From positions 1 to 64,000 of the forward strand of contig CAYJFQ010000001.1 of assembly GCA_964369955.1 (NCBI GenBank): 64,000 nt of DNA. Reading direction: 5' to 3'. Positions 8,481-17,890 of this stretch are shown here, piece after piece (the stretch's first letter is position 1; the number at the start of each line of letters is the position of its first letter). The notes below the pieces were generated by a model. That model saw nothing but the letters and a program-made list of their open reading frames with translations, searched no databases and had not been told where the DNA came from. This DNA comes from CAYJFQ01 sp964369955 (lineage in GTDB: Bacteria > Bacillota_I > Bacilli_A > Erysipelotrichales > Erysipelotrichaceae). The position numbers and the translations under genes were made by a program.

Positions 8481-9490
8481 AGATAGTCCCTAATAACCTG
8501 TGAGACAAATACAACATCATCTCTGCTAACATCATTATTAGTAACTAAGCGATATTCGTCATCACTATAATTAATTAATATCTTATGCTTTAAAAGATGG
8601 TTGTAAAATGCTTTTCGGTTAATCCTTTTATTTATTTTAAAGAATACCATATTTATTGTAACTTTTGAAGTGATGGTTATATATTCGTTTTCAATTAATA
8701 ATTTTTCTAATAATTTTGCATTTTTATGGTCAACATCTAACCTTTTTGACATATCTTTAACAGCAATTAAGCCAGCTGCTGCCAATACACCTGATTGTCG
8801 CATTCCGCCACCCAACATTTTGCGATAACGATTTGCTAATTTAATAAATTCTTTATCACCAAGTAAAATACTACCAACAGGAGCGCATAAACCTTTAGAA
8901 AGACAGAACATAATACTATCCGCATACAATCCAATATTTTTAACATCACACTTTAATGCAGTTGCAGCATTAAAGATTCTTGCGCCATCCAAATGTACAT
9001 TGATATTATTTTTCTTAGCATTTGCATATAGTTCAGCTAAGTCTTTTAAAGGGTAAACAGTTCCGTGATAAGTTGCATTTTCAACACACAAAAGTGTGGT
9101 TGGTGGTTCATGAATATCATCATTTGATATTGCCTGTAAAAATTCTTCAACACTTATAAAATCATTATCATTTTTAATTGTCTTAGGAAAGACACCAGCT
9201 AAAACACATAAGCCTCCAGCTTCATGAGTAACGGGGTGGTAGTTTTCATGAGTTATAACTTGATCTCCTCTTTTAGTATGAGTCATAATTGCTACTTGAT
9301 TTGCCATGGTTCCACTAGGGAAAAACAGAGCTGCTTCTTTATTAAACAGCTCTGCACAATATTTCTCAAGTTTTTTGACTGTTGGATCTCCACCATAAAC
9401 ATCATCTCCAACTTCCGCTTCAAACATCGCTTGTCGCATCTTAGCAGTTGGCTTAGTGACTGTATCGGATCTTAAATCAATCAATTTCAT
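8477..9490 (-). CDS. ltaE: Low-specificity L-threonine aldolase
   Basis: LtaE is a PLP enzyme of the fold-type I beta-eliminating lyase group that cleaves L-threonine or allo-threonine to glycine and acetaldehyde. The 337 residues show LRSDTVTKPT at the N-terminus, GDDVYGGDPTV, FFPSGTMANQVA, HLDGARIFNA and the PLP-binding Lys in CLSKGL, all typical. It sits between the Na/phosphate transporter and the oxidoreductase, overlapping both starts and stops, so the three are cotranscribed. With threonine deaminase (11709-12908) and serine dehydratase (46849-48048) it indicates hydroxy-amino-acid breakdown. Confidence 0.92.
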   Translation of the reverse strand: MKLIDLRSDTVTKPTAKMRQAMFEAEVGDDVYGGDPTVKKLEKYCAELFNKEAALFFPSGTMANQVAIMTHTKRGDQVITHENYHPVTHEAGGLCVLAGVFPKTIKNDNDFISVEEFLQAISNDDIHEPPTTLLCVENATYHGTVYPLKDLAELYANAKKNNINVHLDGARIFNAATALKCDVKNIGLYADSIMFCLSKGLCAPVGSILLGDKEFIKLANRYRKMLGGGMRQSGVLAAAGLIAVKDMSKRLDVDHKNAKLLEKLLIENEYITITSKVTINMVFFKINKRINRKAFYNHLLKHKILINYSDDEYRLVTNNDVSRDDVVFVSQVIRDYL

Positions 9491-11154
9491 TAGTGAGTTC
9501 CAGCAGGTAAGTGATTGATGTCATTGTAATCAATACTTGTCTTTGTGATATTAGATGCATGATCTCCAATTCTTTCAATAGTTCCAAGGATGTCTACATA
9601 CACTGAAGATGCGACTCCACTTACACATTCTTTCTTTCTAATTCTATCGAAGTGTAAACGTCTTGCTTTCATTTCTAATTCATCTAAATGATTTTCTTGT
9701 TCTAAGATTCCATCTTTTAATTCAAAGTAGTTATTACTGTAAACAAGCAGTGCATCTTTTAGCATTCCTTCAACTACATCATACATTTCTCCAAGTTCTT
9801 CTTTTGCGTTATCAGAGAATACTTCCCTTGCATCATAAACAATGTCATAAAACTCTACTAAATTAGTAACTAAATCTCCAATTCTTTCAATATTTTTGGT
9901 AATTGACATGTTAACATTATATTCTTCCATGTCATGATCTCCTAAACTCTCACGACCAATTTTAGTCATATAGTTAGTAATTTTTCCATCTAAGTTATTG
10001 ATTACATCTTCAAGTTGAAAAGCTTCCTCTTTTGAATTCTTGTTACAAGTCATTAAATAACTTTTTGAATTGTCTAAACATTCAATAGAGCACTCAAACA
10101 TTCTAACAATATTCTTTTTAGATAACTCTAACGCAGAAGAAGGTAGTGAATAAATTAAACTTTCATCAAGCTCCTCAATAATAACTTCTTTTCTTTCACT
10201 TTCTTTTCCTGGTAATACAACTTTGATTAACTTAACAAGACTACTGATGAAAGGATAGAAGACAGCGGTAGCGATGATATTGAATGTGATATGAGCAACA
10301 GCTAATTGCATTTCAGGTGATAAAGCATATCGGCTAGCCATCCAACTAACATATACGATGAATGGTTGTAATAGCATAAATGCCGCTAAAGATCCAATAA
10401 CATTGAAAAGTGCATGAATTCCGGCAGCTCTTTTACTAGCTAGTGACCCGCCGATAGCTGCTAGTACAGCAGTGATTGTAGTACCGATATTTGCACCGAA
10501 TACAAATGGCAAAGCTGCTGATAATGACATACCACCACTTGCATATATTTTTTGAACAATCCCGATAGTTGCGGAAGAAGATTGGATAACTGCAGTCATC
10601 ACTGTTCCAGCTAATAAAGCAAATATTGGAACTTCACCCATTTGTACTGCAAAATTCTGGAATTCAGGTATATCTTTAATTACCTTTAACTCTGATCCCA
10701 TTATACTTAAACCATAAAATAATAAACCAAATCCTAAAATAATATTGCCAACATATTGGAATTTTTTACGCTTTGCGAATGTGATAACAATAGCTCCAAC
10801 AAATACAATCCATAATGCATAATCATCAATACTTAAGCCGATTAAGAAAGCCGTCACCGTTGTTCCGATGTTTGCCCCCATAATTACACCAATAGCTTGA
10901 TCTAAACGCATCAATCCAGCTCTAATTAAACTAATAACAATTGCAGTGGTTGCTGATGATGACTGAATAAAAACAGTAATTAAAGCACCAATCGCAATTC
11001 CGTAAATAGGTTTAGAAGTATACTTATCAATAATATCTCTTAATTTATCTCCAGCGAAACTCTTAAGACCATCACCCATAAATTGAATTCCAAACAAGAA
11101 TAGTCCAAGTCCACCAATGATGATTTCCCACCTAATATCTGCCCAAGTAACCAT
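9490..11154 (-). CDS. Na/Pi-cotransporter family protein with PhoU-like tail
   Basis: The 554-residue membrane protein has two inverted NptA/PNaS repeats. Each carries the signature QSSSATT or QSSSATI, surrounded by about eight to ten membrane segments in residues 1-310. A soluble helical PhoU-like domain follows from about residue 335, with ERIGDLVTN and ERIGDHASNITK repeats. The family couples sodium and phosphate movement, and the PhoU-like tail is usually regulatory. The start has AGGAGA upstream, and an extended -10 box (TGTTACAAT) on the minus strand ends at 11186. It heads the operon with ltaE and the oxidoreductase. Confidence 0.88.
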   Translation of the reverse strand: MVTWADIRWEIIIGGLGLFLFGIQFMGDGLKSFAGDKLRDIIDKYTSKPIYGIAIGALITVFIQSSSATTAIVISLIRAGLMRLDQAIGVIMGANIGTTVTAFLIGLSIDDYALWIVFVGAIVITFAKRKKFQYVGNIILGFGLLFYGLSIMGSELKVIKDIPEFQNFAVQMGEVPIFALLAGTVMTAVIQSSSATIGIVQKIYASGGMSLSAALPFVFGANIGTTITAVLAAIGGSLASKRAAGIHALFNVIGSLAAFMLLQPFIVYVSWMASRYALSPEMQLAVAHITFNIIATAVFYPFISSLVKLIKVVLPGKESERKEVIIEELDESLIYSLPSSALELSKKNIVRMFECSIECLDNSKSYLMTCNKNSKEEAFQLEDVINNLDGKITNYMTKIGRESLGDHDMEEYNVNMSITKNIERIGDLVTNLVEFYDIVYDAREVFSDNAKEELGEMYDVVEGMLKDALLVYSNNYFELKDGILEQENHLDELEMKARRLHFDRIRKKECVSGVASSVYVDILGTIERIGDHASNITKTSIDYNDINHLPAGTH

Positions 11155-11221
11155 TATAATTTTCTCCTTATTATTTATCTTTACTATTGTAACAAAAAAA
11201 TATCTAAATTAAATAAAAAAA

Positions 11222-11237
11222 TGTTAAAATATTTGTA
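11222..11237 (+). promoter_or_regulatory. Extended -10 promoter, leaderless start
   Basis: TGT-TAAAAT (11222-11230) followed by six bases and the ATG at 11237. No ribosome binding site is visible, so the mRNA probably begins at the start codon. Confidence 0.65.
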
Positions 11238-11716
11238 TGTACAATCATAAAAAAAATATCGATAGCAACATATTGATAAAACAAGTTGAAGTATTTTGTC
11301 AAGACAGTCAATTAGAAATAAGTTTGCTAGCAAATTTAACAGCAGTAATCAAACAATATCTACCAGAAACTAATTGGGTAGGGTTTTATCTAGCGAAGCA
11401 AGAAACGCTTTACTTAGGTCCATTTCAAGGCGAAAGCGCCTGTACTTTAATACCATTTAGCAGGGGGGTATGTGGTAAAGTGGCTTTAACAAGAAAACCA
11501 ATAATAGTGAATGATGTTCATCAATTTCCAGGCCATATAGCATGCGACAGTAATTCGCAAAGTGAAATTGTCATACCGATAATTGTAAACGATAAAATTT
11601 ATGGTGTTCTAGATATTGACTCACCAGTAAAAAACTATTTCACAAAAGAAAATGAAATAGTTTTATTACAAGTTATTGATATTCTTCAAAGATTTGTCAC
11701 AGAAGACTTTATTTAA
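11237..11716 (+). CDS. Free methionine-(R)-sulfoxide reductase, GAF domain
   Basis: fRMsr reduces free methionine-R-sulfoxide. It is a single GAF domain of 159 residues, the usual length. The three family cysteines are visible in ESACTLIPF, GVCGKVA and HIACDSNSQSE, the last being the catalytic region. NWVGFYL and GVLDIDSP are typical flanking motifs. The gene is single, has a leaderless promoter, and its end overlaps the convergent threonine deaminase gene by eight bases. Confidence 0.93.
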   Translation: MYNHKKNIDSNILIKQVEVFCQDSQLEISLLANLTAVIKQYLPETNWVGFYLAKQETLYLGPFQGESACTLIPFSRGVCGKVALTRKPIIVNDVHQFPGHIACDSNSQSEIVIPIIVNDKIYGVLDIDSPVKNYFTKENEIVLLQVIDILQRFVTEDFI

Positions 11717-12908
11717 TTCGATAATCATAATTATTGTGACTTAGTAGTTCGAAAATATCATTGATGTGTTGTTGATGGAAAGTGTCGATAGTAACTTCAA
11801 CATAACATGTCTTAGCGGAAGGGTTATGATGGTAACGATCATGAACTACACCAATGATGTTTGCTTGTTGATTTGATAATAATTCTAATAACTTACTTAA
11901 AGCACCTGGTTTATCACTTAAAATTGTACCAAAAGTAATTCTGCGATAATCGTTTCTTAACCCTGTATCAATTAGGGTACTAATTAAAGTTATGTCTATA
12001 TTGCCACCAGAAATAATATTTACTACCTTCTGGTCTTTTTTTATATCAATTTTATTCGCTAGTATTGCAGCTAGTCCGACAGATCCTGCTCCTTCAACAG
12101 TTAAGTTTAGTTTTTCAAGTGCAAATAATATTGCATGATTAATTTCCTTTTCATTTACTAAGACAATCTCATCTAAATATTTTTGACACTCTGAAAAAGT
12201 TAAATCCCCAACCTTTTTAACTGCAATTCCATCTGCAATTGTATCACTTTTTTTAGTAGCAATAATCTTATTATGATTAATTGATTCAAACATACTAGAA
12301 GCTTTACAAGCCTGCACTCCGACTATTTTTGTTGTTGGTTTTAAACTTTTTATCAAGCAGCTCAATCCGCTAGCTAAACCGCCACCGCCAATTGGTACAA
12401 AAATATAATCAATCTCATCTAACTCTTCTAATATTTCTAAACCGATTGTTCCTTGACCTGCCATAACTAAGTAATCATCATAAGGTTCAATAAACGTTTT
12501 TGATTGCTCTATTTGTAGTTGCTTTGCGAAGTTATAAGCTTCATCAAAGTTATCACCATATAAAATTACTTCAACTCCATAACTTTTTGTAGCTTCTATC
12601 TTGGCAAGTGGTGCAATCTTTGGCATGATGATGGTAGCTCGAATCCCAAGTTGACTTGCAGCAAGGGCAACTCCTTGCGCATGATTTCCAGCGCTTGCAC
12701 AAATAACTCCAACTTCTTTCTCTTGTTCACTAAGATTTAAAATTTTGTTGTATGCTCCTCTAACTTTAAAAGATCCAGTTATTTGTAGATTTTCTAATTT
12801 ATTATATAAAGTAAAATTAAATAGTTTGTCATTTTTAATTAATGGTGTTTTATTAAAAACATGTTTGCAATCATGGTATGCTTTTTCAATAAGTTTTAAA
12901 TTTAACAT
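11709..12908 (-). CDS. ilvA: Threonine ammonia-lyase
   Basis: A PLP fold-type II enzyme that deaminates threonine to 2-oxobutyrate. In 399 residues it has the catalytic domain with the PLP Lys in TGSFKVRGA, SAGNHAQG and the glycine loop IGGGGLASG, then an ACT-like regulatory domain from about residue 325 (TFGTILSDKPGALSKLL). Length and single ACT domain fit the shorter IlvA/TdcB type. No ilvBCD genes are near, so a catabolic role is as likely as isoleucine synthesis. An extended -10 box (TGTTATAAT, minus) lies at 12933-12941, with AGGGG before the ATG. Confidence 0.9.
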   Translation of the reverse strand: MLNLKLIEKAYHDCKHVFNKTPLIKNDKLFNFTLYNKLENLQITGSFKVRGAYNKILNLSEQEKEVGVICASAGNHAQGVALAASQLGIRATIIMPKIAPLAKIEATKSYGVEVILYGDNFDEAYNFAKQLQIEQSKTFIEPYDDYLVMAGQGTIGLEILEELDEIDYIFVPIGGGGLASGLSCLIKSLKPTTKIVGVQACKASSMFESINHNKIIATKKSDTIADGIAVKKVGDLTFSECQKYLDEIVLVNEKEINHAILFALEKLNLTVEGAGSVGLAAILANKIDIKKDQKVVNIISGGNIDITLISTLIDTGLRNDYRRITFGTILSDKPGALSKLLELLSNQQANIIGVVHDRYHHNPSAKTCYVEVTIDTFHQQHINDIFELLSHNNYDYRIK

Positions 12909-12958
12909 TAAGATATACCCCTATCTATTATTATTATAACAAAATTCATTTTATTTTT

Positions 12959-12974
12959 TGATATAATTACAATA
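12959..12974 (+). promoter_or_regulatory. Extended -10 promoter, leaderless start of the U32 operon
   Basis: TGA-TATAAT (12959-12967), six bases, then the ATG at 12974. No Shine-Dalgarno sequence. This fixes the start of the long, N-terminally extended U32 protein. It lies back to back with the ilvA promoter (12933-12941). Confidence 0.65.
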
Positions 12975-14284
12975 TGAAAAAAAATAATGTCACTAGTCAT
13001 GTTTTAATTGATTCACGATTGATTCATGCCTTAACTCAAAATTTTATAAAAAAACACAAATACACAAAAGTGCTTTGTATTAGTGATGTTATTGCTTTAG
13101 ATTATTTAAAAAAAGATATTCTAATTCAATCGGTGAATGATTTAGCAGATATTAAAGTAATTAAAACAAACCAATTGAGTCAACACTTTCAAATTGATGC
13201 CTTAATTGTATTTGATTCATTGGAGAGTCTTAATCGCTGTTTAAATAGTTTAGAAATTAGTAGAATTATTATTGTTTATTTAACACAACTAGGTAGAAAA
13301 ACCATCAAAGAAAGGGAGGGTGTTTACCTTTCTAAAAATGATTTTTCTATCTTAAACAAATTAAAAGATAATAATATTGAAGTAGAATTCTTAAGGGAGA
13401 AAAAAGAAATCAATATTATTAGCGGAACATATAACCTAGATTCATTATCAAAGATTCAAGCCAATATATTCTATGTAGGTGTTAATGAATTAAGTTGTCG
13501 TTGTGTTTCATATTTCAATGAGAAAGAATTTATAGAAATTGTAAATAAAGCTAAAGAAATAGGTAAATCAGTTTACTTAATGTTAAATCGCCCTTATCAC
13601 CAAGCAGACTTAACATTATTAAAAAAATACATCAACCTTAGTAAAGAGTTAAAAGTTGAGGGCATTGTTTATTTTAGCTTTGCAGTAGCTAAAATTGCTA
13701 AAAGTTTAAATTTTAATAAGTTGATTTATCACGCGGATACTTTAACGACTAACTCTCTAGATGCCAAGTTTCTTGTGGATGAAAATCACATGGTTATGCT
13801 AGCGAATGAAATCACTTTAGATGATGTTAATGAAATTACTGTAAGTAATCCAAATAAATTTGGAAAAATTGTTTTTGGCTACTTAAATATGAGTTATAGC
13901 GCTAGAAAATTTCTTGATAATTACTTCAAACAATTAAATCATAAATTTCATAATAAAGGCAATTATTTTTTACAAGAGGAAACTAGGGATTATTTAATGC
14001 CAATCATCCAAGAGGAGAATGTCACTTCTATTTATTCGGGTTGGATACTGGAAAGTTTAAAGTGTTTAAAAAAATTAAAGATAAACTATTATTGGATGGA
14101 TCCGATTTTTATTGATGAAGAGAAATATACTAAAATCGTTAGTGTTTATAATGATTATTTAAACAATTGTATATCGCTTGTTAAGGCGAAAGAAATGCTT
14201 CCTAAATTAGATCATGATTTTTCTGATGGTTATTATTTTAATAAGACAACAAAAGTAAAGGTAGAAAATAATGGAAAAGATTGA
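12974..14284 (+). CDS. U32-family tRNA hydroxylation protein (TrhP1/YrrN-like) with N-terminal PTS IIB-like domain
   Basis: Residues 1 to about 145 resemble the mannose/sorbose-type EIIB fold. They show DSRLIH (13-18) with the position of the phosphorylated His retained (His18), then VLCISDVIALDYLKK, an acidic strand LIVFDSLESLNRCL, and VYLSKND followed by LKDNNIEVEFL. These match the EIIB-Man pattern (DxRLIHGQ, SDEVAxD, VEVR). Residues from about 148 to 436 are a shortened U32 barrel like B. subtilis YrrN: FYVGVNELSCR, GKSVYLMLN, and the end SDGYYFNK. YrrN itself is only about 310 residues, so the first domain is extra. A canonical U32 partner follows with a 14-base overlap. U32 pairs act in 5-hydroxyuridine formation at U34 of tRNA. 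What the EIIB-like domain does is unknown. Confidence 0.75.
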   Translation: MKKNNVTSHVLIDSRLIHALTQNFIKKHKYTKVLCISDVIALDYLKKDILIQSVNDLADIKVIKTNQLSQHFQIDALIVFDSLESLNRCLNSLEISRIIIVYLTQLGRKTIKEREGVYLSKNDFSILNKLKDNNIEVEFLREKKEINIISGTYNLDSLSKIQANIFYVGVNELSCRCVSYFNEKEFIEIVNKAKEIGKSVYLMLNRPYHQADLTLLKKYINLSKELKVEGIVYFSFAVAKIAKSLNFNKLIYHADTLTTNSLDAKFLVDENHMVMLANEITLDDVNEITVSNPNKFGKIVFGYLNMSYSARKFLDNYFKQLNHKFHNKGNYFLQEETRDYLMPIIQEENVTSIYSGWILESLKCLKKLKINYYWMDPIFIDEEKYTKIVSVYNDYLNNCISLVKAKEMLPKLDHDFSDGYYFNKTTKVKVENNGKD

Positions 14285-15476
14285 GCTATTGTTACCTGCT
14301 GGTGATTTATTTAGGTGTAAAATTGCTTTAATCTACGGTGCTGATGCTGTGTATATTGGTGGGCAACATTTTTCATTGCGTTCGCGTGCATCTAATTTTA
14401 CTGATAATGATATTTTACAGGCAGTAGAGTTTGCTCACAGTCTTGGCAAAAAAATTTATGTCACTATCAATATGATCTTTCATGACGAGGATTTAGATGG
14501 TATAGAGGAATATCTGTTAACACTTAATGAAATTGGAGTTGATGGAATTATTGTAGCAAGTGTCGGTGTCATCAAGTTAGCTATTTCATTAAATTTAAAC
14601 TATGAAATTCATGTAAGTACTCAATTATCAGTTACAAATTCTATGGATGTTGAATATTTAAAGGATTTAGGAGTAAATCGTGTTGTTCTTGCTAGAGAAC
14701 TATCAATTGAAGAGATTAAAGATATTAAAAGCAAAGTTAAAATGCCTTTAGAGATTTTTGTCCATGGTGCGATGTGTACCAATTATTCAGGTAGATGCAC
14801 ATTAAGCAATGAAATGACTAATAGAGATGCAAATCGTGGCGGATGTGCTCAATCTTGTCGTTGGAAATATCGATTGTTTCATCAAAACACATTAGTTAGT
14901 GACGAAGAATGTTTGTTTTCGATGAGTTCTAAAGATTTAGTAGGAATTGACTATGTATCTGATTTAATAGACAGTGGAATAGAGTCACTAAAAATTGAAG
15001 GTAGAATGAAAAGCACTTATTATATCGCGGTTCTTGCGAAGAATTATCGTAGTTTTATTGATGAATACTATCAAGATCCAGATCAGGCTATTTCAAAGAT
15101 TCCTCATTATAAAACTGAAATTCAAAGAGCAGAGAATCGTTTAGCAAGCAGTGGATTCTTTGAGAAATTGCCTGATCATACTGATTGTTTATATGGACTT
15201 AATGGCGCAGGTGTAACTCACGATTTCTTGGCATTAGTTTTAGAGGATACAGTTGATGGGAAAACTCTTATTGAAGTTCGTAATGCATTTAAACAAAAAG
15301 ACATATTAGAAGTATTGAGTCCTAATAAACCAATATTTGAATTAACTGTTGATTCATTATTTGATGAAGAGGAAAATAGGATTGTATTAGCTAATCAACC
15401 TACAAAGAAATTATATTTACAGACAAGTATTGAATTGAGAAAGTTTGATATCTTAAGGAGAAAGAAACATGAGTAA
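14271..15476 (+). CDS. U32-family peptidase-like tRNA hydroxylation protein (TrhP2/YrrO-like)
   Basis: This 401-residue canonical U32 protein has LLLPAGDLFRCKIALIYGAD at the start, YIGGQHFSLR, HVSTQLSVTNS, the VHGAMC region with cysteines (CTNYSGRC, GGCAQSCRW) that may bind a metal cluster, and the U32 signature SLKIEGRMKS. In E. coli and B. subtilis this family (TrhP, formerly YegQ; YrrO) makes ho5U34 of tRNA using prephenate, and is not a true protease. It overlaps the preceding U32 gene by 14 bases and the methyltransferase gene by eight, so it is translationally coupled. Confidence 0.88.
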   Translation: MEKIELLLPAGDLFRCKIALIYGADAVYIGGQHFSLRSRASNFTDNDILQAVEFAHSLGKKIYVTINMIFHDEDLDGIEEYLLTLNEIGVDGIIVASVGVIKLAISLNLNYEIHVSTQLSVTNSMDVEYLKDLGVNRVVLARELSIEEIKDIKSKVKMPLEIFVHGAMCTNYSGRCTLSNEMTNRDANRGGCAQSCRWKYRLFHQNTLVSDEECLFSMSSKDLVGIDYVSDLIDSGIESLKIEGRMKSTYYIAVLAKNYRSFIDEYYQDPDQAISKIPHYKTEIQRAENRLASSGFFEKLPDHTDCLYGLNGAGVTHDFLALVLEDTVDGKTLIEVRNAFKQKDILEVLSPNKPIFELTVDSLFDEEENRIVLANQPTKKLYLQTSIELRKFDILRRKKHE

Positions 15477-16194
15477 TTTATTTATTGGCGCTATTAGTGT
15501 TAAAGCGGTTATTGAAGGTGGTCAAAGAAAAGTGAATTGTTTATATTTCAACAAAGAAAAATTAACTGACGACCGTAACTTAAGATATATTGATAATATA
15601 GCTAAGAAAAGAAATCTAATTATTAAATATTTAACTAAAATGCAAATTGATGAAATGCACAATGAGAGTATAGGAGTTAATGTAATTGCAGAAGTTGAAA
15701 ATATTGAAGGTGTAGAATTTGAAAAGTTAAAAGATTTTCAATATTTGGCATTAATTTATGGAATGGAAGATCCGTATAATTTAGGTTATTCAATTAGAAG
15801 TTTATATGCAAGTGGATGCCAAGGCATTCTTCTAAATAGCAGAAATTGGGAAAGTGTACAAGATGTCATATGTCGTAGTAGTGCTGGTGCAAGCGAATTA
15901 ATGCCAATTTACTTTATTGATGATGTAGATGTTTTAGCTACTAATTTAAAAAATAATGATTTTCAATTAATTTGCGCCGAAAGAAGTGATGCAGTTAGTC
16001 TTTATGATTACGAGATAGAAAGTAAGGTAGTAATTGGGTTCGGGGGAGAAAAAAGAGGCTTACCTTCATTAATTAAAAATATTAGTAATCAAAATATTTA
16101 TATTCCGTATGCAAATGACTTTAGAAATGCACTTAATGCAAGTGCTGCAATTAGTGTAATAGCTTTTGAATTCATGAGAAAGAGAGGGTTTTAA
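15469..16194 (+). CDS. TrmH/SpoU-family RNA 2'-O-methyltransferase
   Basis: The 241-residue protein has an N-terminal region of about 90 residues that may bind RNA. A SPOUT domain follows with the three family motifs: EDPYNLGYSIRS (Asn and Arg of motif 1), GGEKRGL (motif 2) and LNASAAISV (motif 3). Members methylate ribose in tRNA or rRNA, and the exact target cannot be read here. It sits between TrhP2-like and a P-loop protein in one tight operon, which argues for a tRNA target, but that is inference. Confidence 0.85.
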   Translation: MSNLFIGAISVKAVIEGGQRKVNCLYFNKEKLTDDRNLRYIDNIAKKRNLIIKYLTKMQIDEMHNESIGVNVIAEVENIEGVEFEKLKDFQYLALIYGMEDPYNLGYSIRSLYASGCQGILLNSRNWESVQDVICRSSAGASELMPIYFIDDVDVLATNLKNNDFQLICAERSDAVSLYDYEIESKVVIGFGGEKRGLPSLIKNISNQNIYIPYANDFRNALNASAAISVIAFEFMRKRGF

Positions 16195-16195
16195 A

Positions 16196-17890
16196 ATGAA
16201 TGAGTCGATTTATAGACATGATAATTTAATTATATTTAATTTTTCACAAAGATATTTTACAGAAGTTCAACAAATACTTAATTCTAAAGAATTTATAACT
16301 TTTGTTTATTCGTATCTTGTTGAATTAAAAAATAAAAGGCCTGAATATTATAATTATTTAGTTAAGAATGACCATCCTGAAGTCGTAGCTATGGAATTAG
16401 TGAGAGTATTAAGGATGCTGTTAATATTTAAGCTACACGAGATTGAGCACTATTTATTGAATGACTTAGAAGTTTTCGATGAGATCATTGAAGAAATGTA
16501 TGATTACTGGCGTAAATTGCAAAGATTCTCATTAATGTATGCTGGTAGCGATAAGGATATTCAAGTATCTAACTTTATTGAAAATGATAATAAATTCAAT
16601 AATCTAGTTATTGGCATGTATCGAAGCTTCCTTGAGAGAATTAGAGGATGCAAGAGTCGAGTTTATCGTCAACTGCAGGCTGGTACCAATGCTTCCATAG
16701 TTTTAAGGGACTATGATATAAACCTACCGGATAGATATAAAGCATTAAAACAGATACCATTTATCGATTCTTTAATGTTAAGAACCCCATTAATTCTATT
16801 CCCGAAGAGTAATAAAAGAGTCGGAACTTTTGATAATACCGAAGTTAATCCTATTGATAAATTTAAATTTGATAGTGATCAATGGATGATATATCCAGCA
16901 AAAATAGGGAAGTTGTTAGCATATATTTATTTTCATCGTGATTATCTACCCAGTGTAGTGGCTCTTAGTAATCTATTTGAATTAGCTAATGATGTTGATT
17001 GTTTAAGTAAAAAACCAGATATTATACTGTTGTTCGGGAATAAGGATGGATTAGACACTTGTTTGTTTCATGAAGATTTAGAAAATGATATCGTTATCGG
17101 AAGTGTTTCTTATGGTGAAAGAATTGATTATTTTGGTTATTTGAAAAAAATGGCTTTAACTTTACATAATGTTAAAATGATTAGAAAAGGTTATTTACCT
17201 ATTCATGGGGCAATGGTTAATGTTACTTTTAAAAATGGTTTAAAAAAAGGAGTTGTTTTGATTGGTGATAGTGGTGCAGGCAAATCTGAATCTATTGAAG
17301 CCTTACAGAATATTGCAAATGATAAAATCCAAAGATTAGAAACTATTTATGATGATATGGGCATTATGTTTGTCAAAGATGGTAAAGTTGTCTCAAGTGG
17401 GACTGAAATTGGTGCTTTTATTCGTTTAGATGACTTAGAAAAAGGTAGTGCATATAGAGATATGGATCGTTCGATTTTCTTTAATCCTCAATTACATAAT
17501 GCACGTGTTGTAACGCCTGTTAACACATACGCAAACGTTGCCAGTGATCACCAAGTTGATATGGTGTTATACGCTAATAATTACACAAATAAAAAAGGCG
17601 TAACAAGATTTGACTGCTATCAAAAAGCACAAGAAACTTTTATTTCTGGAAAAAGAATGGCTCTTGGTACAACACATGAATCAGGAATCACTGAAACTTA
17701 TTTTGCTAATCCATTCGGACCAGCACAACGACAAGACATATGTGGTGATTTATTTAGAAGTGTTTATCTTCAATTGTTTACCAACAATATATTTGTGGGG
17801 GAGATTTATACACATTTGGGATTGAGCGAATCTAAGGACTTATTATTAGAAGGGGCTAAGGAACTACTTAGTTTAATGGAAAAGAAATGA
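16196..17890 (+). CDS. P-loop protein of the PEP carboxykinase / HPr kinase superfamily
   Basis: The 564-residue protein has an N-terminal helical region of about 330 residues that I cannot assign. The nucleotide-binding domain carries LPIHGAMVNV, the Walker A IGDSGAGKSE (GDSGAGKS is typical of HPr kinase; PEPCK has GLSGTGKT) and an acidic YDDMG likely to bind metal. TTHESGITETYFANPFGP follows near the C-terminus. Similar proteins are often labelled phosphoenolpyruvate carboxykinase, but I see no basis to assert that reaction. It lies one base after the SpoU gene and overlaps nadE by four bases. A kinase-like protein in an operon headed by a PTS IIB-like protein is notable. Confidence 0.65.
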   Translation: MNESIYRHDNLIIFNFSQRYFTEVQQILNSKEFITFVYSYLVELKNKRPEYYNYLVKNDHPEVVAMELVRVLRMLLIFKLHEIEHYLLNDLEVFDEIIEEMYDYWRKLQRFSLMYAGSDKDIQVSNFIENDNKFNNLVIGMYRSFLERIRGCKSRVYRQLQAGTNASIVLRDYDINLPDRYKALKQIPFIDSLMLRTPLILFPKSNKRVGTFDNTEVNPIDKFKFDSDQWMIYPAKIGKLLAYIYFHRDYLPSVVALSNLFELANDVDCLSKKPDIILLFGNKDGLDTCLFHEDLENDIVIGSVSYGERIDYFGYLKKMALTLHNVKMIRKGYLPIHGAMVNVTFKNGLKKGVVLIGDSGAGKSESIEALQNIANDKIQRLETIYDDMGIMFVKDGKVVSSGTEIGAFIRLDDLEKGSAYRDMDRSIFFNPQLHNARVVTPVNTYANVASDHQVDMVLYANNYTNKKGVTRFDCYQKAQETFISGKRMALGTTHESGITETYFANPFGPAQRQDICGDLFRSVYLQLFTNNIFVGEIYTHLGLSESKDLLLEGAKELLSLMEKK

